Positions 17,290 to 25,428 of a DNA stretch of 64,000 bases are shown one piece after another. The position numbers and the translations under genes are program-made. Numbering within the stretch: position 1 is the stretch's first letter; the number at the start of each line of letters is the position of its first letter. Below the pieces are notes generated by a model. That model did not search any database, was not told the origin of the DNA, and worked only from the letters and a program-made list of their open reading frames with translations. The stretch comes from an uncultured Paraprevotella sp. Its GTDB lineage: Bacteria; Bacteroidota; Bacteroidia; Bacteroidales; Bacteroidaceae. The DNA lies in the NCBI GenBank assembly GCA_944320765.1, contig CALUIS010000009.1:47168-111167 (forward strand), given 5' to 3'.

Positions 17290-17320
17290 TTGCCGTTCCG
17301 CCCGCGTTGTGCTATCTTTG
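17290..17320 (+). promoter_or_regulatory. Promoter of the 17356 gene
   Basis: TTG (17290-17292), 20 bases, TATCTTTG (17313-17320); a full Bacteroidales consensus with a leader of about 30 bases. Confidence 0.8.
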
Positions 17321-17355
17321 CAGAGAAATCTTATCAAAAAAAGAACCGACTACCA

Positions 17356-17991
17356 ATGGGCATCATCACCAAACTCTTGGGCAAAGCGTCCCAACAGAAC
17401 GAGACACGCGTGGGCGGCATGGAGGACTTCATGACGCTCATCCGCGTATATTACCAGGCCGTCATGGCCATGCAACTGGGCATCAGCAACCTGTCCGCCC
17501 TTCCGGACCTGCGCATCTTCAAACAGACACTGCGCGTGCCGACCGTACACAACAAGCTGGGCATCGGCGAGCGCAAACGCTGCCGCGAAATGCTGATGGA
17601 CGTCTACCAGATGGAAGAGGGATTCTTCAAGGAAATCGACGCCAGCATCAAGCGCAACTGCCGCAACATCAACGACGTGAGGAACTACCTGCTCTTCTTC
17701 CAAGGCTTCAGCCAGGACCTGATGATGCTGATGGGCAACCTGATGCAATGGAAATTCCGCATGCCGTCCATGTTCCACAAAGCCTTGCGCGGCATGACCG
17801 CCAAGACCATCCACCAGATCATGACCAAGAATGACTGGCGCGACGACAACGTGCGGCGCACCTGCGTCAACATCCGGCAATACCAGGCCCGTCTGGGATA
17901 CAGCGAGGAGTGGATGACCGAGTACGTGTACCATATCGTCATGCTGGCCAAAAAAGAACCCAAACCCAAAGACGTGGACGAGAAAAAGTGA
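17356..17991 (+). CDS. Conserved-looking helical protein of unknown function
   Basis: A 211-residue soluble, basic, mostly helical protein starting MGIITKLLGKASQQNETR. I do not recognise the family. Methionine- and aromatic-rich helices ('FQGFSQDLMMLMGNLMQW', 'MLMDVYQMEEGFFKEID') and a lysine-rich end (KKEPKPKDVDEKK) are visible. There is no signal peptide or membrane helix. It has its own consensus promoter and lies just upstream of the coiled-coil/zapA/rny unit, which has a separate promoter overlapping its 3' end. A role connected to cell division or RNA turnover is only a neighbourhood guess. Confidence 0.6.
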   Translation: MGIITKLLGKASQQNETRVGGMEDFMTLIRVYYQAVMAMQLGISNLSALPDLRIFKQTLRVPTVHNKLGIGERKRCREMLMDVYQMEEGFFKEIDASIKRNCRNINDVRNYLLFFQGFSQDLMMLMGNLMQWKFRMPSMFHKALRGMTAKTIHQIMTKNDWRDDNVRRTCVNIRQYQARLGYSEEWMTEYVYHIVMLAKKEPKPKDVDEKK

Positions 17992-17998
17992 AAAAAGC

Positions 17999-18029
17999 TT
18001 GGGACGTTCACCCTTTTTTCTTAAATTTG
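17999..18029 (+). promoter_or_regulatory. Promoter of the coiled-coil/zapA/rny unit
   Basis: TTG (17999-18001), 20 bases, TAAATTTG (18022-18029). The predicted start is about 10 bases before the ATG at 18046. Confidence 0.8.
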
Positions 18030-18045
18030 TAACGAGAAGGCAAAA

Positions 18046-18339
18046 ATGAATGCAGAAGAAGGCACATTGCTGAGGACACTGGAGGGCCGCGTCAACCAGC
18101 TTGCGCTGGAATACAAAGCCTTGAAAGACCGCTATGCCGAACAGAGCCGGGTCCTGGAAGAGAAAGAACAGACCATCGGCACGCTCCGCTCGCAAATCAG
18201 CCGCCTGCAGACAGACTATGCCAACCTGAAAACAGCCAAGATGCTCGACATCAGCAGCGGGGAAATGAAAAACGCCAAAGCACGAGTGTCGAGATTAGTG
18301 CGTGAAGTAGACAAGTGTATCGCCCTTTTAAACGTGTAA
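18046..18339 (+). CDS. Small coiled-coil protein upstream of ZapA
   Basis: A 97-residue protein that is almost entirely a heptad-patterned coiled coil ('LEGRVNQLALEYKALKDRY', 'EEKEQTIGTLRSQISRLQ'), ending in a short helical tail 'RVSRLVREVDKCIALLNV'. No signal peptide. It stands 6 bases from zapA, so translation is probably coupled. A division-related partner of ZapA/FtsZ, analogous to ZapB, is a reasonable inference from position and fold, but sequence similarity to ZapB is not evident. Confidence 0.75.
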   Translation: MNAEEGTLLRTLEGRVNQLALEYKALKDRYAEQSRVLEEKEQTIGTLRSQISRLQTDYANLKTAKMLDISSGEMKNAKARVSRLVREVDKCIALLNV

Positions 18340-18345
18340 CACACC

Positions 18346-18651
18346 ATGGAAGTAAGCGAGGACTTTACCATAACCCTGAGACTGGGGCAGCAACCGCTGT
18401 CCATCACCATACGGCGGACAGACGAAGAGGCCTACCGGGCGGCCGAAAGGCTCGTCAACCAACGGTACAACAGCTATGCCTCGCAATACCCGTCACTGGG
18501 AAATGAGACTTATTTGTGCATGGCCGCGCTGAGCATCGCGCTCTCGCTGAAGAAAAACGAGTTCCGCAATGACACGCAGCCTTTCGTGGACAGCATGAGG
18601 CGCATGCTGGAGACCGTGGAAGAGACCCTCGGAACGGAAAAGGCACAATAA
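18346..18651 (+). CDS. zapA: Cell division protein ZapA
   Basis: A 101-residue FtsZ-ring-associated protein that cross-links FtsZ protofilaments. The N-terminal beta segment ('FTITLRLGQQPLSITIRRTDEEAYRAAERLVNQRYNS'-type, residues about 5-45) and the following 'TYLCMAALSIALSLKK' helix match ZapA from Bacteroidota. It is the second gene of a three-gene unit with the coiled-coil protein and RNase Y. Confidence 0.9.
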   Translation: MEVSEDFTITLRLGQQPLSITIRRTDEEAYRAAERLVNQRYNSYASQYPSLGNETYLCMAALSIALSLKKNEFRNDTQPFVDSMRRMLETVEETLGTEKAQ

Positions 18652-18679
18652 GGACAGGCTACAAACCAAAGAAAAGACA

Positions 18680-18737
18680 CACGCACTGCATCCTTCCCTC
18701 TGGCGGAATCCGAGGGGCGGGCGGTGCGTGATTTTTT
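18680..18737 (+). ncRNA. Hairpin with T-run between zapA and rny (attenuator, terminator or small RNA end)
   Basis: CACGCACTGC (18680-18689) pairs with 18721-18730 (GCGGTGCGTG); an inner CCCTC/GAGGG pair and an 11-base loop lie within. TTTTTT follows at 18732-18737. This is a complete intrinsic terminator shape inside an apparent operon, 34 bases before rny. It could reduce rny expression or form the 3' end of a small RNA that overlaps the end of zapA. A 6S RNA was considered because ssrS lies next to zapA in other phyla, but the space is too short to support it. Confidence 0.5.
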
Positions 18738-18763
18738 ATATAAACACTTAAAAGTTAAAAGAA

Positions 18764-20299
18764 ATGATTGTATACATCATCGTCGCTGCGGCTTGCCTTG
18801 TCGCCGGATGCGCGGCAGGATTCGTCCTGTTCCGCTACGTCGTCACCGGCAAGTACAAGCAAATCATCGAGGAGGCGGACAAGGAGGCCCAAGTCATCAA
18901 GGAGAAGAAACTGCTGGAAGTCAAGGAGAAGTTCCTGAACAAAAAGGCGGAGCTGGAAAAGGAAGTGCAACAGCGCAACCAACAGATACAGCAACATGAG
19001 AACCGCCTGAAGCAACGCGAGCTGAGCCTGAACCAACGCCAGGACGAGCTGAACCGCAAGAAGAACGACCTGGAGACAGACCGCAAACGAATCGAAAACC
19101 AGCAGCAAGGACTGGCCCGCCGCGAAGAAGAGCTGAAAAACCTCGAGGCACAAGAACGGGAAAAACTGGAAGCCATCAGCGGACTAAGCGCGGACGAGGC
19201 CCGCGAGAGACTGGTGGAGTCGCTGAAAGACGAAGCCAAGACCAACGCGGCCAGCTACATCAACGAAATCATGGACGAAGCCAAAATGACGGCCAACAAG
19301 GAGGCCAAGCGCATCGTCATCCAAAGCATCCAGCGCGTGGCTACGGAAACAGCCATAGAGAACAGCGTCACGGTGTTCCACATCGACAACGATGAAGTGA
19401 AAGGCCGCATCATCGGCCGCGAAGGCCGCAATATCCGGGCCCTCGAAGCCGCCACCGGCGTGGAAATCGTAGTGGACGACACCCCGGAAGCCATCGTCAT
19501 CTCAGCCTTCGACCCAGTGCGCCGCGAAATCTGCCGCCTGGCCCTGCACCAGCTTGTGGCCGACGGACGTATCCATCCGGCACGCATTGAAGAAGTGGTG
19601 AACAAAGTGACCAAACAAGTGGAAGAGGAAATTGCCGAAACCGGCAAGCGTACGGCCATCGACCTCGGCATCCATGGCCTGCACCCCGAGCTGGTACGCA
19701 TCGTGGGCAAGATGAAATACCGGAGCAGCTACGGCCAGAACCTTCTGCAGCACGCCCGCGAGACGGCCAACCTCTGCGCCGTCATGGCCTCGGAACTGGG
19801 GCTGAACCCCAAGAAAGCCAAACGCGCCGGACTGCTGCACGACATAGGCAAAGTGCCCGATGAGGAACCGGAACTGCCGCACGCCATCTACGGTGCCAAG
19901 CTGGCGGAAAAATACAAGGAGAAACCGGACATCTGCAACGCCATCGGGGCGCACCACGACGAGATGGAGATGACCACCCTGCTGGCACCCATCGTGCAAG
20001 TGTGCGACGCCATCAGCGGCGCACGTCCGGGCGCGCGCCGCGAGATTGTGGAAGCCTACATCAAGCGCCTGAACGACCTGGAAAACATCGCCATGAGCTA
20101 TCCGGGCGTGACGAAGACCTACGCCATCCAGGCGGGCCGCGAGCTGCGCGTCATCGTCGGGGCGGACAAGATCGACGACAAGCAGACGGAAAGCCTCAGC
20201 ACCGAGATTGCCAAGAAGATACAAGACGAGATGACGTATCCGGGCCAGGTGAAAATCACCGTCATCCGCGAGACCCGCGCGGTAAGCTACGCCAAATAA
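18764..20299 (+). CDS. rny: Ribonuclease Y
   Basis: A membrane-anchored endoribonuclease of 511 residues that initiates mRNA decay. The N-terminal membrane helix ([21 protein letters not shown]) is followed by a long charged coiled coil (about 25-185). The KH domain has '[20 protein letters not shown]', and the HD domain has '[16 protein letters not shown]' and '[14 protein letters not shown]' with the metal-binding HD pair. Length and order match RNase Y. A hairpin with T-run lies directly upstream and a strong terminator directly downstream. Confidence 0.98.
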   Translation: MIVYIIVAAACLVAGCAAGFVLFRYVVTGKYKQIIEEADKEAQVIKEKKLLEVKEKFLNKKAELEKEVQQRNQQIQQHENRLKQRELSLNQRQDELNRKKNDLETDRKRIENQQQGLARREEELKNLEAQEREKLEAISGLSADEARERLVESLKDEAKTNAASYINEIMDEAKMTANKEAKRIVIQSIQRVATETAIENSVTVFHIDNDEVKGRIIGREGRNIRALEAATGVEIVVDDTPEAIVISAFDPVRREICRLALHQLVADGRIHPARIEEVVNKVTKQVEEEIAETGKRTAIDLGIHGLHPELVRIVGKMKYRSSYGQNLLQHARETANLCAVMASELGLNPKKAKRAGLLHDIGKVPDEEPELPHAIYGAKLAEKYKEKPDICNAIGAHHDEMEMTTLLAPIVQVCDAISGARPGARREIVEAYIKRLNDLENIAMSYPGVTKTYAIQAGRELRVIVGADKIDDKQTESLSTEIAKKIQDEMTYPGQVKITVIRETRAVSYAK

Positions 20300-20332
20300 A
20301 GAGGCGGGAACCGGATTTCCCTGCCGGGAACA

Positions 20333-20369
20333 AAAAGGGTGCGGCCGAACGAATCGGCCGCACCCTTTT
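20333..20369. terminator. Bidirectional 16-bp hairpin terminator
   Basis: AAAAGGGTGCGGCCGA (20333-20348) pairs perfectly with 20354-20369 around a 5-base loop, with T-rich flanks on both sides. It separates rny from the convergent WecA-like gene. Confidence 0.93.
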
Positions 20370-20399
20370 GTTTTTCCTTCCACACGAAGCACCTCCCGC

Positions 20400-21497
20400 T
20401 CACGCGGCTTGGCTTCTTCTTCCTGCCCGCCGGTGCATCACAAAATGGAACGCACAGAAAAGCAGGATGTCCGACAATACCATCCACGTGTCGGACACCA
20501 CGCCGTAAAGCAAAGCGTTCCACACGCAGAAGAAAAGGAACAACGCCATGATTACCGCCCACGCCTGGTGCATGGAGAACCCCGCCGCCATCACCACATG
20601 ATGAATATGCGTCTTGTCCGCCCCGAACACCGGCTTGCGGCGGTACAACCGGGACAAGGCCACCCGGATGACATCGAACGTGGGTACAATCAACAACGTG
20701 TAAGACACCATCAGCGCCTCCGGGCGATAGGGCAACACCGGCAGGTTGCTCGTGGCATACTTGATGGAAAGATAGGCCACGACATAGCCCAAGAACAGGC
20801 TGCCGGAATCCCCCATGAACGTTTTGGTCCCCTTCTCCGCCTTCCCCCACATGTTGTAACAGAAGAACGCCGCCAGCGTCCCCAGCAGCCCCGCTGCCAC
20901 CAGGACGTAAGCAAAAGTAAGCTCCATCCGCGAGAACAGCCAGACGTAAGCCGCAAGGATGCAGATGCACAGCCCCGAGGCCAGCCCGTCTATCCCGTCA
21001 ATCAGATTGATGGAGTTGACAATCAGGAGAATGATGAACACCGTGAAAGGATAGCTGAACCACAACGGCAGTTCGTGCAGGCCGAACAATCCATAGAAAT
21101 CATCGATGAGCAGGCCACAGAAAGGCATCACCAACGCCGCCACCAGCTGCACGGCAAACTTATGCCCGGCCTTCATCCCGACCAAGTCGTCCACCACACC
21201 TATTATATATATAAGGAAAGCCCCCACCGCCATCAGGAGGGAAGAAACCTTCAAGGCCAATATGCCCTGGAAGCCCTTGGCGTAAAAAAGCAGGGAGACC
21301 ACCATGCCCACCAGCATGGCCGGCATGAACAGCACCCCGCCCAGACGGGGAACGGCAAGATGGTGCACCTTGCGCCCCCCCGGCAAGTCATAATATCCTT
21401 TCGTACGGCAGAATTTCAGCAGCAAAGGCATCGCGGCAAAAGTCACTCCCGCCCCCGCAAGCATATCCACTATGATATAAAACCATCCTTCCCCCAT
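20400..21497 (-). CDS. WecA/TagO-type undecaprenyl-phosphate sugar-1-phosphate transferase
   Basis: A 365-residue polytopic membrane enzyme of the MraY/WecA family, predicted to link GlcNAc-1-phosphate (or a related sugar) to undecaprenyl phosphate. Visible motifs are 'VHHLAVPRLGG' near residue 45, the catalytic 'GVVDDLVGMKAGHK', 'NSINLIDGIDGLASG', 'TFMGDSGSLFLGY' and the histidine motif 'ADKTHIHHVVMAAG'. About ten hydrophobic helices. A 20-base AT-rich sequence (21196-21215) identical to one in a leader at 11585 lies within the codons for 'LIYIIGV'. A weak promoter-like TAATTTCG is at 21530-21537 on the minus strand. It lies at the end of the polysaccharide region and adds a third initiating transferase. 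Confidence 0.9.
   Translation of the reverse strand: MGEGWFYIIVDMLAGAGVTFAAMPLLLKFCRTKGYYDLPGGRKVHHLAVPRLGGVLFMPAMLVGMVVSLLFYAKGFQGILALKVSSLLMAVGAFLIYIIGVVDDLVGMKAGHKFAVQLVAALVMPFCGLLIDDFYGLFGLHELPLWFSYPFTVFIILLIVNSINLIDGIDGLASGLCICILAAYVWLFSRMELTFAYVLVAAGLLGTLAAFFCYNMWGKAEKGTKTFMGDSGSLFLGYVVAYLSIKYATSNLPVLPYRPEALMVSYTLLIVPTFDVIRVALSRLYRRKPVFGADKTHIHHVVMAAGFSMHQAWAVIMALFLFFCVWNALLYGVVSDTWMVLSDILLFCAFHFVMHRRAGRRSQAA
21196..21215 (+). repeat. AT-rich 20-mer shared with 11585-11604
   Basis: The same 20 bases as in the leader of the HAD hydrolase, here inside a coding sequence read on the other strand. Confidence 0.6.
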
Positions 21498-21588
21498 GAC
21501 ATTCTTGTTTCAATCCTACTTTCGGAACGCGAAATTAATCCTTTTATTGCACGCGGAAAAACATTTTCGGAAAAACGCACGCTTTCCC

Positions 21589-21618
21589 TTGGCCTTTTCC
21601 GCAAAAAGGCTAACTTTG
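21589..21618 (+). promoter_or_regulatory. Promoter of the Rpn-family gene
   Basis: TTG (21589-21591), 19 bases, TAACTTTG (21611-21618). The predicted start is about 14 bases before the ATG at 21639. Confidence 0.75.
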
Positions 21619-21638
21619 CACCCAATCAACCCCTAAAA

Positions 21639-22568
21639 ATGCCACCGTCAATGAAAAACAGGATATTCAACGAAGACCGCTACGTGAACCCTTATACGGA
21701 CTTCGGGTTCAAGAAGCTTTTCGGAACGGAGGTGAACAAAGACCTGCTCATCAGCTTCATCAACAGCCTGCTCCAGGGAAAAGAGGAGGTGCGTTCGCTC
21801 ACGTACCTCAACACGGAACACCTCGGCATCAGCGAGGCCGACCGCAAGGCCGTGTTCGACGTGTATTGCGAGAACGAACGGGGCGAGAAAATTTTAGTGG
21901 AAATGCAACGCGGGGAACAACAGTTCTTCAAGGACCGCAGCCTCTACTACGCCACTTTCCCCATCCAGGAACAAGGCAAGCGGGGAGACTGGGACTACCG
22001 CCTCAAGGCCGTGTACGTCATCGGCATCCTCAACTTCACCTTCGACCAACAGCATGAAGGCTACTTCCACCACGAGGTGCAGCTCACCGACCGCAAGACG
22101 CAGGACGTGTTCTACGACAAGCTCACGTTCATCTACCTCGAAATGCCCAAATTCAACAAGCGGGAAGACCAGCTGGACGGCATGTTCGACAAGTGGCTGT
22201 TCGTGCTGCGCAACCTGACCCGCCTGATGGAACGCCCGTTCGCCCTGCAGGAGAAAGTGTTCACCAAGCTCTTCAAGGCCGCCGAGATAGCCAAGTTCAC
22301 CAAAGAGGAATACGACCGCTACGAAGAAAGCCTCAAGGTGTACCGCGACTGGAAAAACACCATCGACACTGCGGTCATCAAGGCCGAGAAAAGAGGACTG
22401 GAAAAAGGCATAAAGGAAGGCATGGAAGAAGGGATAAAGGAAGGGATAAAGGAAGGAGAGAAGCAGAAAGCGGAAGAAATCGCACGCCAAATGAAAGCCT
22501 GCGGCCTTCCCGCCCCCACCATCTCACGATGCACGGGGCTTGGGTTGGAACAAATCGACGAGCTATAA
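21639..22568 (+). CDS. Rpn-family PD-(D/E)XK nuclease / putative transposase
   Basis: A 309-residue protein of the PD-(D/E)XK nuclease 'transposase' family (PF12784-like, related to the recombination-promoting Rpn nucleases). The N-terminus 'RYVNPYTDFGFKKLFGTEVNKDLLISF' is diagnostic. The nuclease core is visible as 'AVFDVYCENERGEKILVEMQRGEQ' with D, E and the ExQ motif. The tail has repeated K-G-I-K-E-G units (about 250-275), common in this family. ATG 21639 follows the promoter; 21651 is an alternative. It overlaps the stop of the convergent glycosyltransferase by six bases and is the only non-glycan gene in this stretch. No terminal inverted repeats mark it as an insertion sequence. Confidence 0.88.
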   Translation: MPPSMKNRIFNEDRYVNPYTDFGFKKLFGTEVNKDLLISFINSLLQGKEEVRSLTYLNTEHLGISEADRKAVFDVYCENERGEKILVEMQRGEQQFFKDRSLYYATFPIQEQGKRGDWDYRLKAVYVIGILNFTFDQQHEGYFHHEVQLTDRKTQDVFYDKLTFIYLEMPKFNKREDQLDGMFDKWLFVLRNLTRLMERPFALQEKVFTKLFKAAEIAKFTKEEYDRYEESLKVYRDWKNTIDTAVIKAEKRGLEKGIKEGMEEGIKEGIKEGEKQKAEEIARQMKACGLPAPTISRCTGLGLEQIDEL

Positions 22569-23744
22569 AGCCTGGCGCAAGATTTCAAGATACACGTCAT
22601 ACACCCGGCGGATGTCGAACACCTCCTCCGCCTTTTTCCGGCTGTGCAAGGATAACGCGCGCTTCTCTTCTGCCGTCAACGCCAAGTACCGCTCCATCGC
22701 GTCGGCCAACGCCTTGGCATCCTTGGGCGGCACAAGGAAACCGTTCTTCCCTTCATCCACAGTCTCCCTGCACCCGGGAATGTCGGTGGTGATGATGGGC
22801 TTGCCCATGGCGCAAGCCTCCATGAGGGAGCGGTTAAGCCCTTCCGGATAATAAGAGGGTAGCACCATCACGATATCCGGATTCTTAAGCACATCCGCCA
22901 CATCATCCGTCACCCCCCAATATTCAATCCGGCCTTCCGCCACGTCTTGCCGTATCTCCTCCTCTGTGATATGCGTTGGATACGACATGTCCACCGGCCC
23001 CAACACCGCACAGCGGAAACGCCCGCCGTATCCCCTGTCCTGCAACATCCGGACGGCCTCAACCAAAATCCTATAGCCCTTGTCCTCCAATATCCGTCCC
23101 ACCATCAGAAAAACAGACTTTCCCGATGACACCACGTCGAACCCCGCCATGCCAAACCTTTGCAGGTCCACGCCCTCTCCCCCATTTAAAAAAAAGAGGT
23201 TATCCGGTTTGCAGAACTTCCGCCCCAGAATCACGTTGCGGTTCTCTTCATTCAGGCACAAGACTTTGTCGGCCTGCCTCATGGCCAAACGATAAAGCAC
23301 CAAAATAGAACGGTGCATAAACCGCTTCCCCTGAAAGGCATAACCCAACCCCGCCATCATGTTCGCACAAGGAATCCCCAGCAATTTGGCCACGAACGTA
23401 CCATACACATTCGGCTTAATCGTATAATGGAAAACAAAATCCGGACGTTCTTCCTGATAGATATGATATAAGGCGAAAAAGTACCGACCATCGTCCAACG
23501 GATTCCTGCCGCAGCGATTAATTCGCACCGGGCGGTACTCCACTCCTTCCGGGACTTCCGCTTTCATCACAGTATTCTCGTCCTGGGGAGCGACCAGCAC
23601 GACCTTGTAGCCTTCCCGCATCAAATGAGTAAAGATGTAGCTTCGGAAATTCACCAAGCCCCACAGCGTATTGTCACAAAACAGGATTTTCCCTTTCGCC
23701 GCCCCCGCCACAGCATGAGCCTTATTTGTCTTTCTCTTCTTCAT
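22563..23744 (-). CDS. Glycosyltransferase family 4
   Basis: A 393-residue GT-B-fold transferase using a nucleotide sugar as donor for the exopolysaccharide repeat unit. The Rossmann start 'GKILFCDNTLWGLVNFR' and the C-terminal 'PSYYPEGLNRSLMEACAMGKPIITTDIPGCRETV' with the EX7E-like motif are typical. It is the last gene of the leftward locus, separated by 62 bases from the upstream GT2. A TATCTTTG box lies there (23763-23770), so it may also be transcribed alone. The acceptor and sugar are unknown. Confidence 0.9.
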   Translation of the reverse strand: MKKRKTNKAHAVAGAAKGKILFCDNTLWGLVNFRSYIFTHLMREGYKVVLVAPQDENTVMKAEVPEGVEYRPVRINRCGRNPLDDGRYFFALYHIYQEERPDFVFHYTIKPNVYGTFVAKLLGIPCANMMAGLGYAFQGKRFMHRSILVLYRLAMRQADKVLCLNEENRNVILGRKFCKPDNLFFLNGGEGVDLQRFGMAGFDVVSSGKSVFLMVGRILEDKGYRILVEAVRMLQDRGYGGRFRCAVLGPVDMSYPTHITEEEIRQDVAEGRIEYWGVTDDVADVLKNPDIVMVLPSYYPEGLNRSLMEACAMGKPIITTDIPGCRETVDEGKNGFLVPPKDAKALADAMERYLALTAEEKRALSLHSRKKAEEVFDIRRVYDVYLEILRQAL

Positions 23745-23762
23745 GTTTACCTTATGTTAATG

Positions 23763-23770
23763 CAAAGATA
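23763..23770 (-). promoter_or_regulatory. Candidate internal -7 element for the last glycosyltransferase
   Basis: TATCTTTG on the minus strand, about 20 bases before the ATG at 23744. No TTG sits at the usual distance. Confidence 0.45.
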
Positions 23771-23806
23771 AGCATAATAAACGGAATCATGGGCGACAAT
23801 CGTCCC

Positions 23807-24544
23807 TTATATGCCAAAACAAATCCGTCCGAAATACGCTTTCAGGATATACATGCGATACCCGACCTTGAACCAGAAAGAATAAGGACTCTTTTTCCCG
23901 GAAGTAGTCACCGTCCCCGTATGCCGACGATAAACGGACAAAGGCTCATGGATGCAACTCATCGTATAATAGTGCGATGCCATCATCACCAGCCACAAGT
24001 CATGCCCGACCTTAGTGGCCGGAAAAGGCAACGCCTTGGACAATAATTCGCGACGGAATCCCATGCAACATCCCAGCAGAGTCTGCCGAATGACGTTCCT
24101 CCACACGCCCTCATGCACCCGCACTTTCTCAAAATAGGACGGGGACACGATATTCAGAGCCTCATCCCCAATGAAGCAATCGGAAACCGTCAGGACCACT
24201 GATTGCAATTCTTCTACCATCCGATCCACTTTTCCCGGCAGCCATAAGTCATCTTGGTCCGAAAGCAAAATATAGTCCCCTCCCGCATGTCTCAACGCAT
24301 TCTCAAAATTCCTGGTCGAATAGTCCAAGAAAAACGACTGGGGCTGCTTGTCATGATGCAGCACCTTGATGCGCCGGTCATGCAAATCCCGGACAATATC
24401 CAACGTATGGTCATCGGAACAGTCGTCGGAGATTACGATTTCATCCTCCTCTCCCAGTTGCGGCAAAATAGACAGCAACTGCCCCCTAATATATTTCTCT
24501 CCGTTATACACGGCCATGCAAACCGAAACTTTTCCCCTATTCAT
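23807..24544 (-). CDS. Glycosyltransferase family 2
   Basis: A 245-residue GT-A-fold transferase. The nucleotide-binding start 'KVSVCMAVYNGEKYIRGQL', the 'ISDDCSDDHT' motif and the DXD-like 'LLSDQDDLWLPGK' are clear. There are no membrane helices, so it works at the inner face of the cytoplasmic membrane on the lipid-linked repeat. Its ATG overlaps the stop of the upstream GT2 gene by four bases, indicating translational coupling. The two adjacent GT2 proteins are similar in their first half. Confidence 0.9.
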   Translation of the reverse strand: MNRGKVSVCMAVYNGEKYIRGQLLSILPQLGEEDEIVISDDCSDDHTLDIVRDLHDRRIKVLHHDKQPQSFFLDYSTRNFENALRHAGGDYILLSDQDDLWLPGKVDRMVEELQSVVLTVSDCFIGDEALNIVSPSYFEKVRVHEGVWRNVIRQTLLGCCMGFRRELLSKALPFPATKVGHDLWLVMMASHYYTMSCIHEPLSVYRRHTGTVTTSGKKSPYSFWFKVGYRMYILKAYFGRICFGI

Positions 24545-25425
24545 CCCCGATTCTTCCTTATCAACTTGTTATACCTACAGAAATATCTCCATTTATAGTA
24601 GCAGAAACCCAGCACGGACAAATCCGAAAACGCCCGCGCCATCCGGTAAGTTTCCAGATTCGCCCTCACCACCTTGCGCAACGAACGCAACTTGTTCCTC
24701 ACATAGCCTGTACGTGAATCTTTGGCTCCCAATACATTATGTCCATGCTGGCGATACAGCATCGTGGGGCGTGAAACCGCCGCCACAGTCCCACCACGGG
24801 CTATGACAGAAAGTGTCACCCACGCATCGTGCATCATCGCACTCTCTGAAAATGGCAACGACACATCGCGCGCCGACCGGTTGAACATCATGGTACAGCC
24901 CGTGGTCAGATTATGCACGGACAAATCCTCCAACGTCGTCAGCAAAGACGGGGCTATCCGGGAATATCGCCAGAACGACGGTGCGATAACCTCCAACGAA
25001 GTGCCGACAACCGTCAGGTCCGTATGAACCACGACCGGTTTTCCCGGCATTCCAGCCTCGGTGTCCCTCATTTTCTCAAGAGTGACATAGACCTTGTCCG
25101 CCATCCACACGTCATCCTGGTCCGCAAACATATAATAATCCGCGTCCGTCACGGCCTGCATCAAGGCTTCGAATGTACCCATTGAACCACGCTTCGTGTG
25201 GTTGGGCAATACCCGGACGCGTCCATCCCTCGCCACATATTCCTCCAATATCCTCCGCGTCCCGTCACACGACATGTCATCCATGATATAAAGCCGCCAG
25301 TCCGCGCAAGTCTGGCTTATTATGGATTCCAACTGTTCTGCCAGAAAAGCTTCACCATTATAGGTGGCCATCAGAATGGCCACTGCCGGATGCCGCCTTT
25401 CCGCTCTTTCACTGCAATGCCCCAT
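24541..25425 (-). CDS. Glycosyltransferase family 2
   Basis: A 294-residue GT-A transferase with 'VAILMATYNGEAFLAEQLESI', 'MDDMSCDGT' and the DXD-like 'MFADQDDVWMADK'. A rhamnosyl- or similar deoxysugar transferase is possible but not shown. The basic C-terminus 'YKWRYFCRYNKLIRKNRG' may hold it to the membrane. It starts 3 bases after the upstream GT4 stop and overlaps the next GT2 by four bases. Confidence 0.9.
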   Translation of the reverse strand: MGHCSERAERRHPAVAILMATYNGEAFLAEQLESIISQTCADWRLYIMDDMSCDGTRRILEEYVARDGRVRVLPNHTKRGSMGTFEALMQAVTDADYYMFADQDDVWMADKVYVTLEKMRDTEAGMPGKPVVVHTDLTVVGTSLEVIAPSFWRYSRIAPSLLTTLEDLSVHNLTTGCTMMFNRSARDVSLPFSESAMMHDAWVTLSVIARGGTVAAVSRPTMLYRQHGHNVLGAKDSRTGYVRNKLRSLRKVVRANLETYRMARAFSDLSVLGFCYYKWRYFCRYNKLIRKNRG

Positions 25426-25428
25426 ACC

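Noticed and set aside
18600..18763. 6S RNA gene between zapA and rny
   Set aside because: Only 112 bases separate the genes and the hairpin lacks the long stem with central bubble; kept as an unassigned hairpin.
22400..22475. Tandem DNA repeat as a possible CRISPR or minisatellite
   Set aside because: It encodes the in-frame K-G-I-K-E-G tail of the Rpn-type protein; no spacers and no cas genes are present.
21639..22568. Insertion sequence around the Rpn-type gene
   Set aside because: No terminal inverted repeats or target duplications were found beside it.
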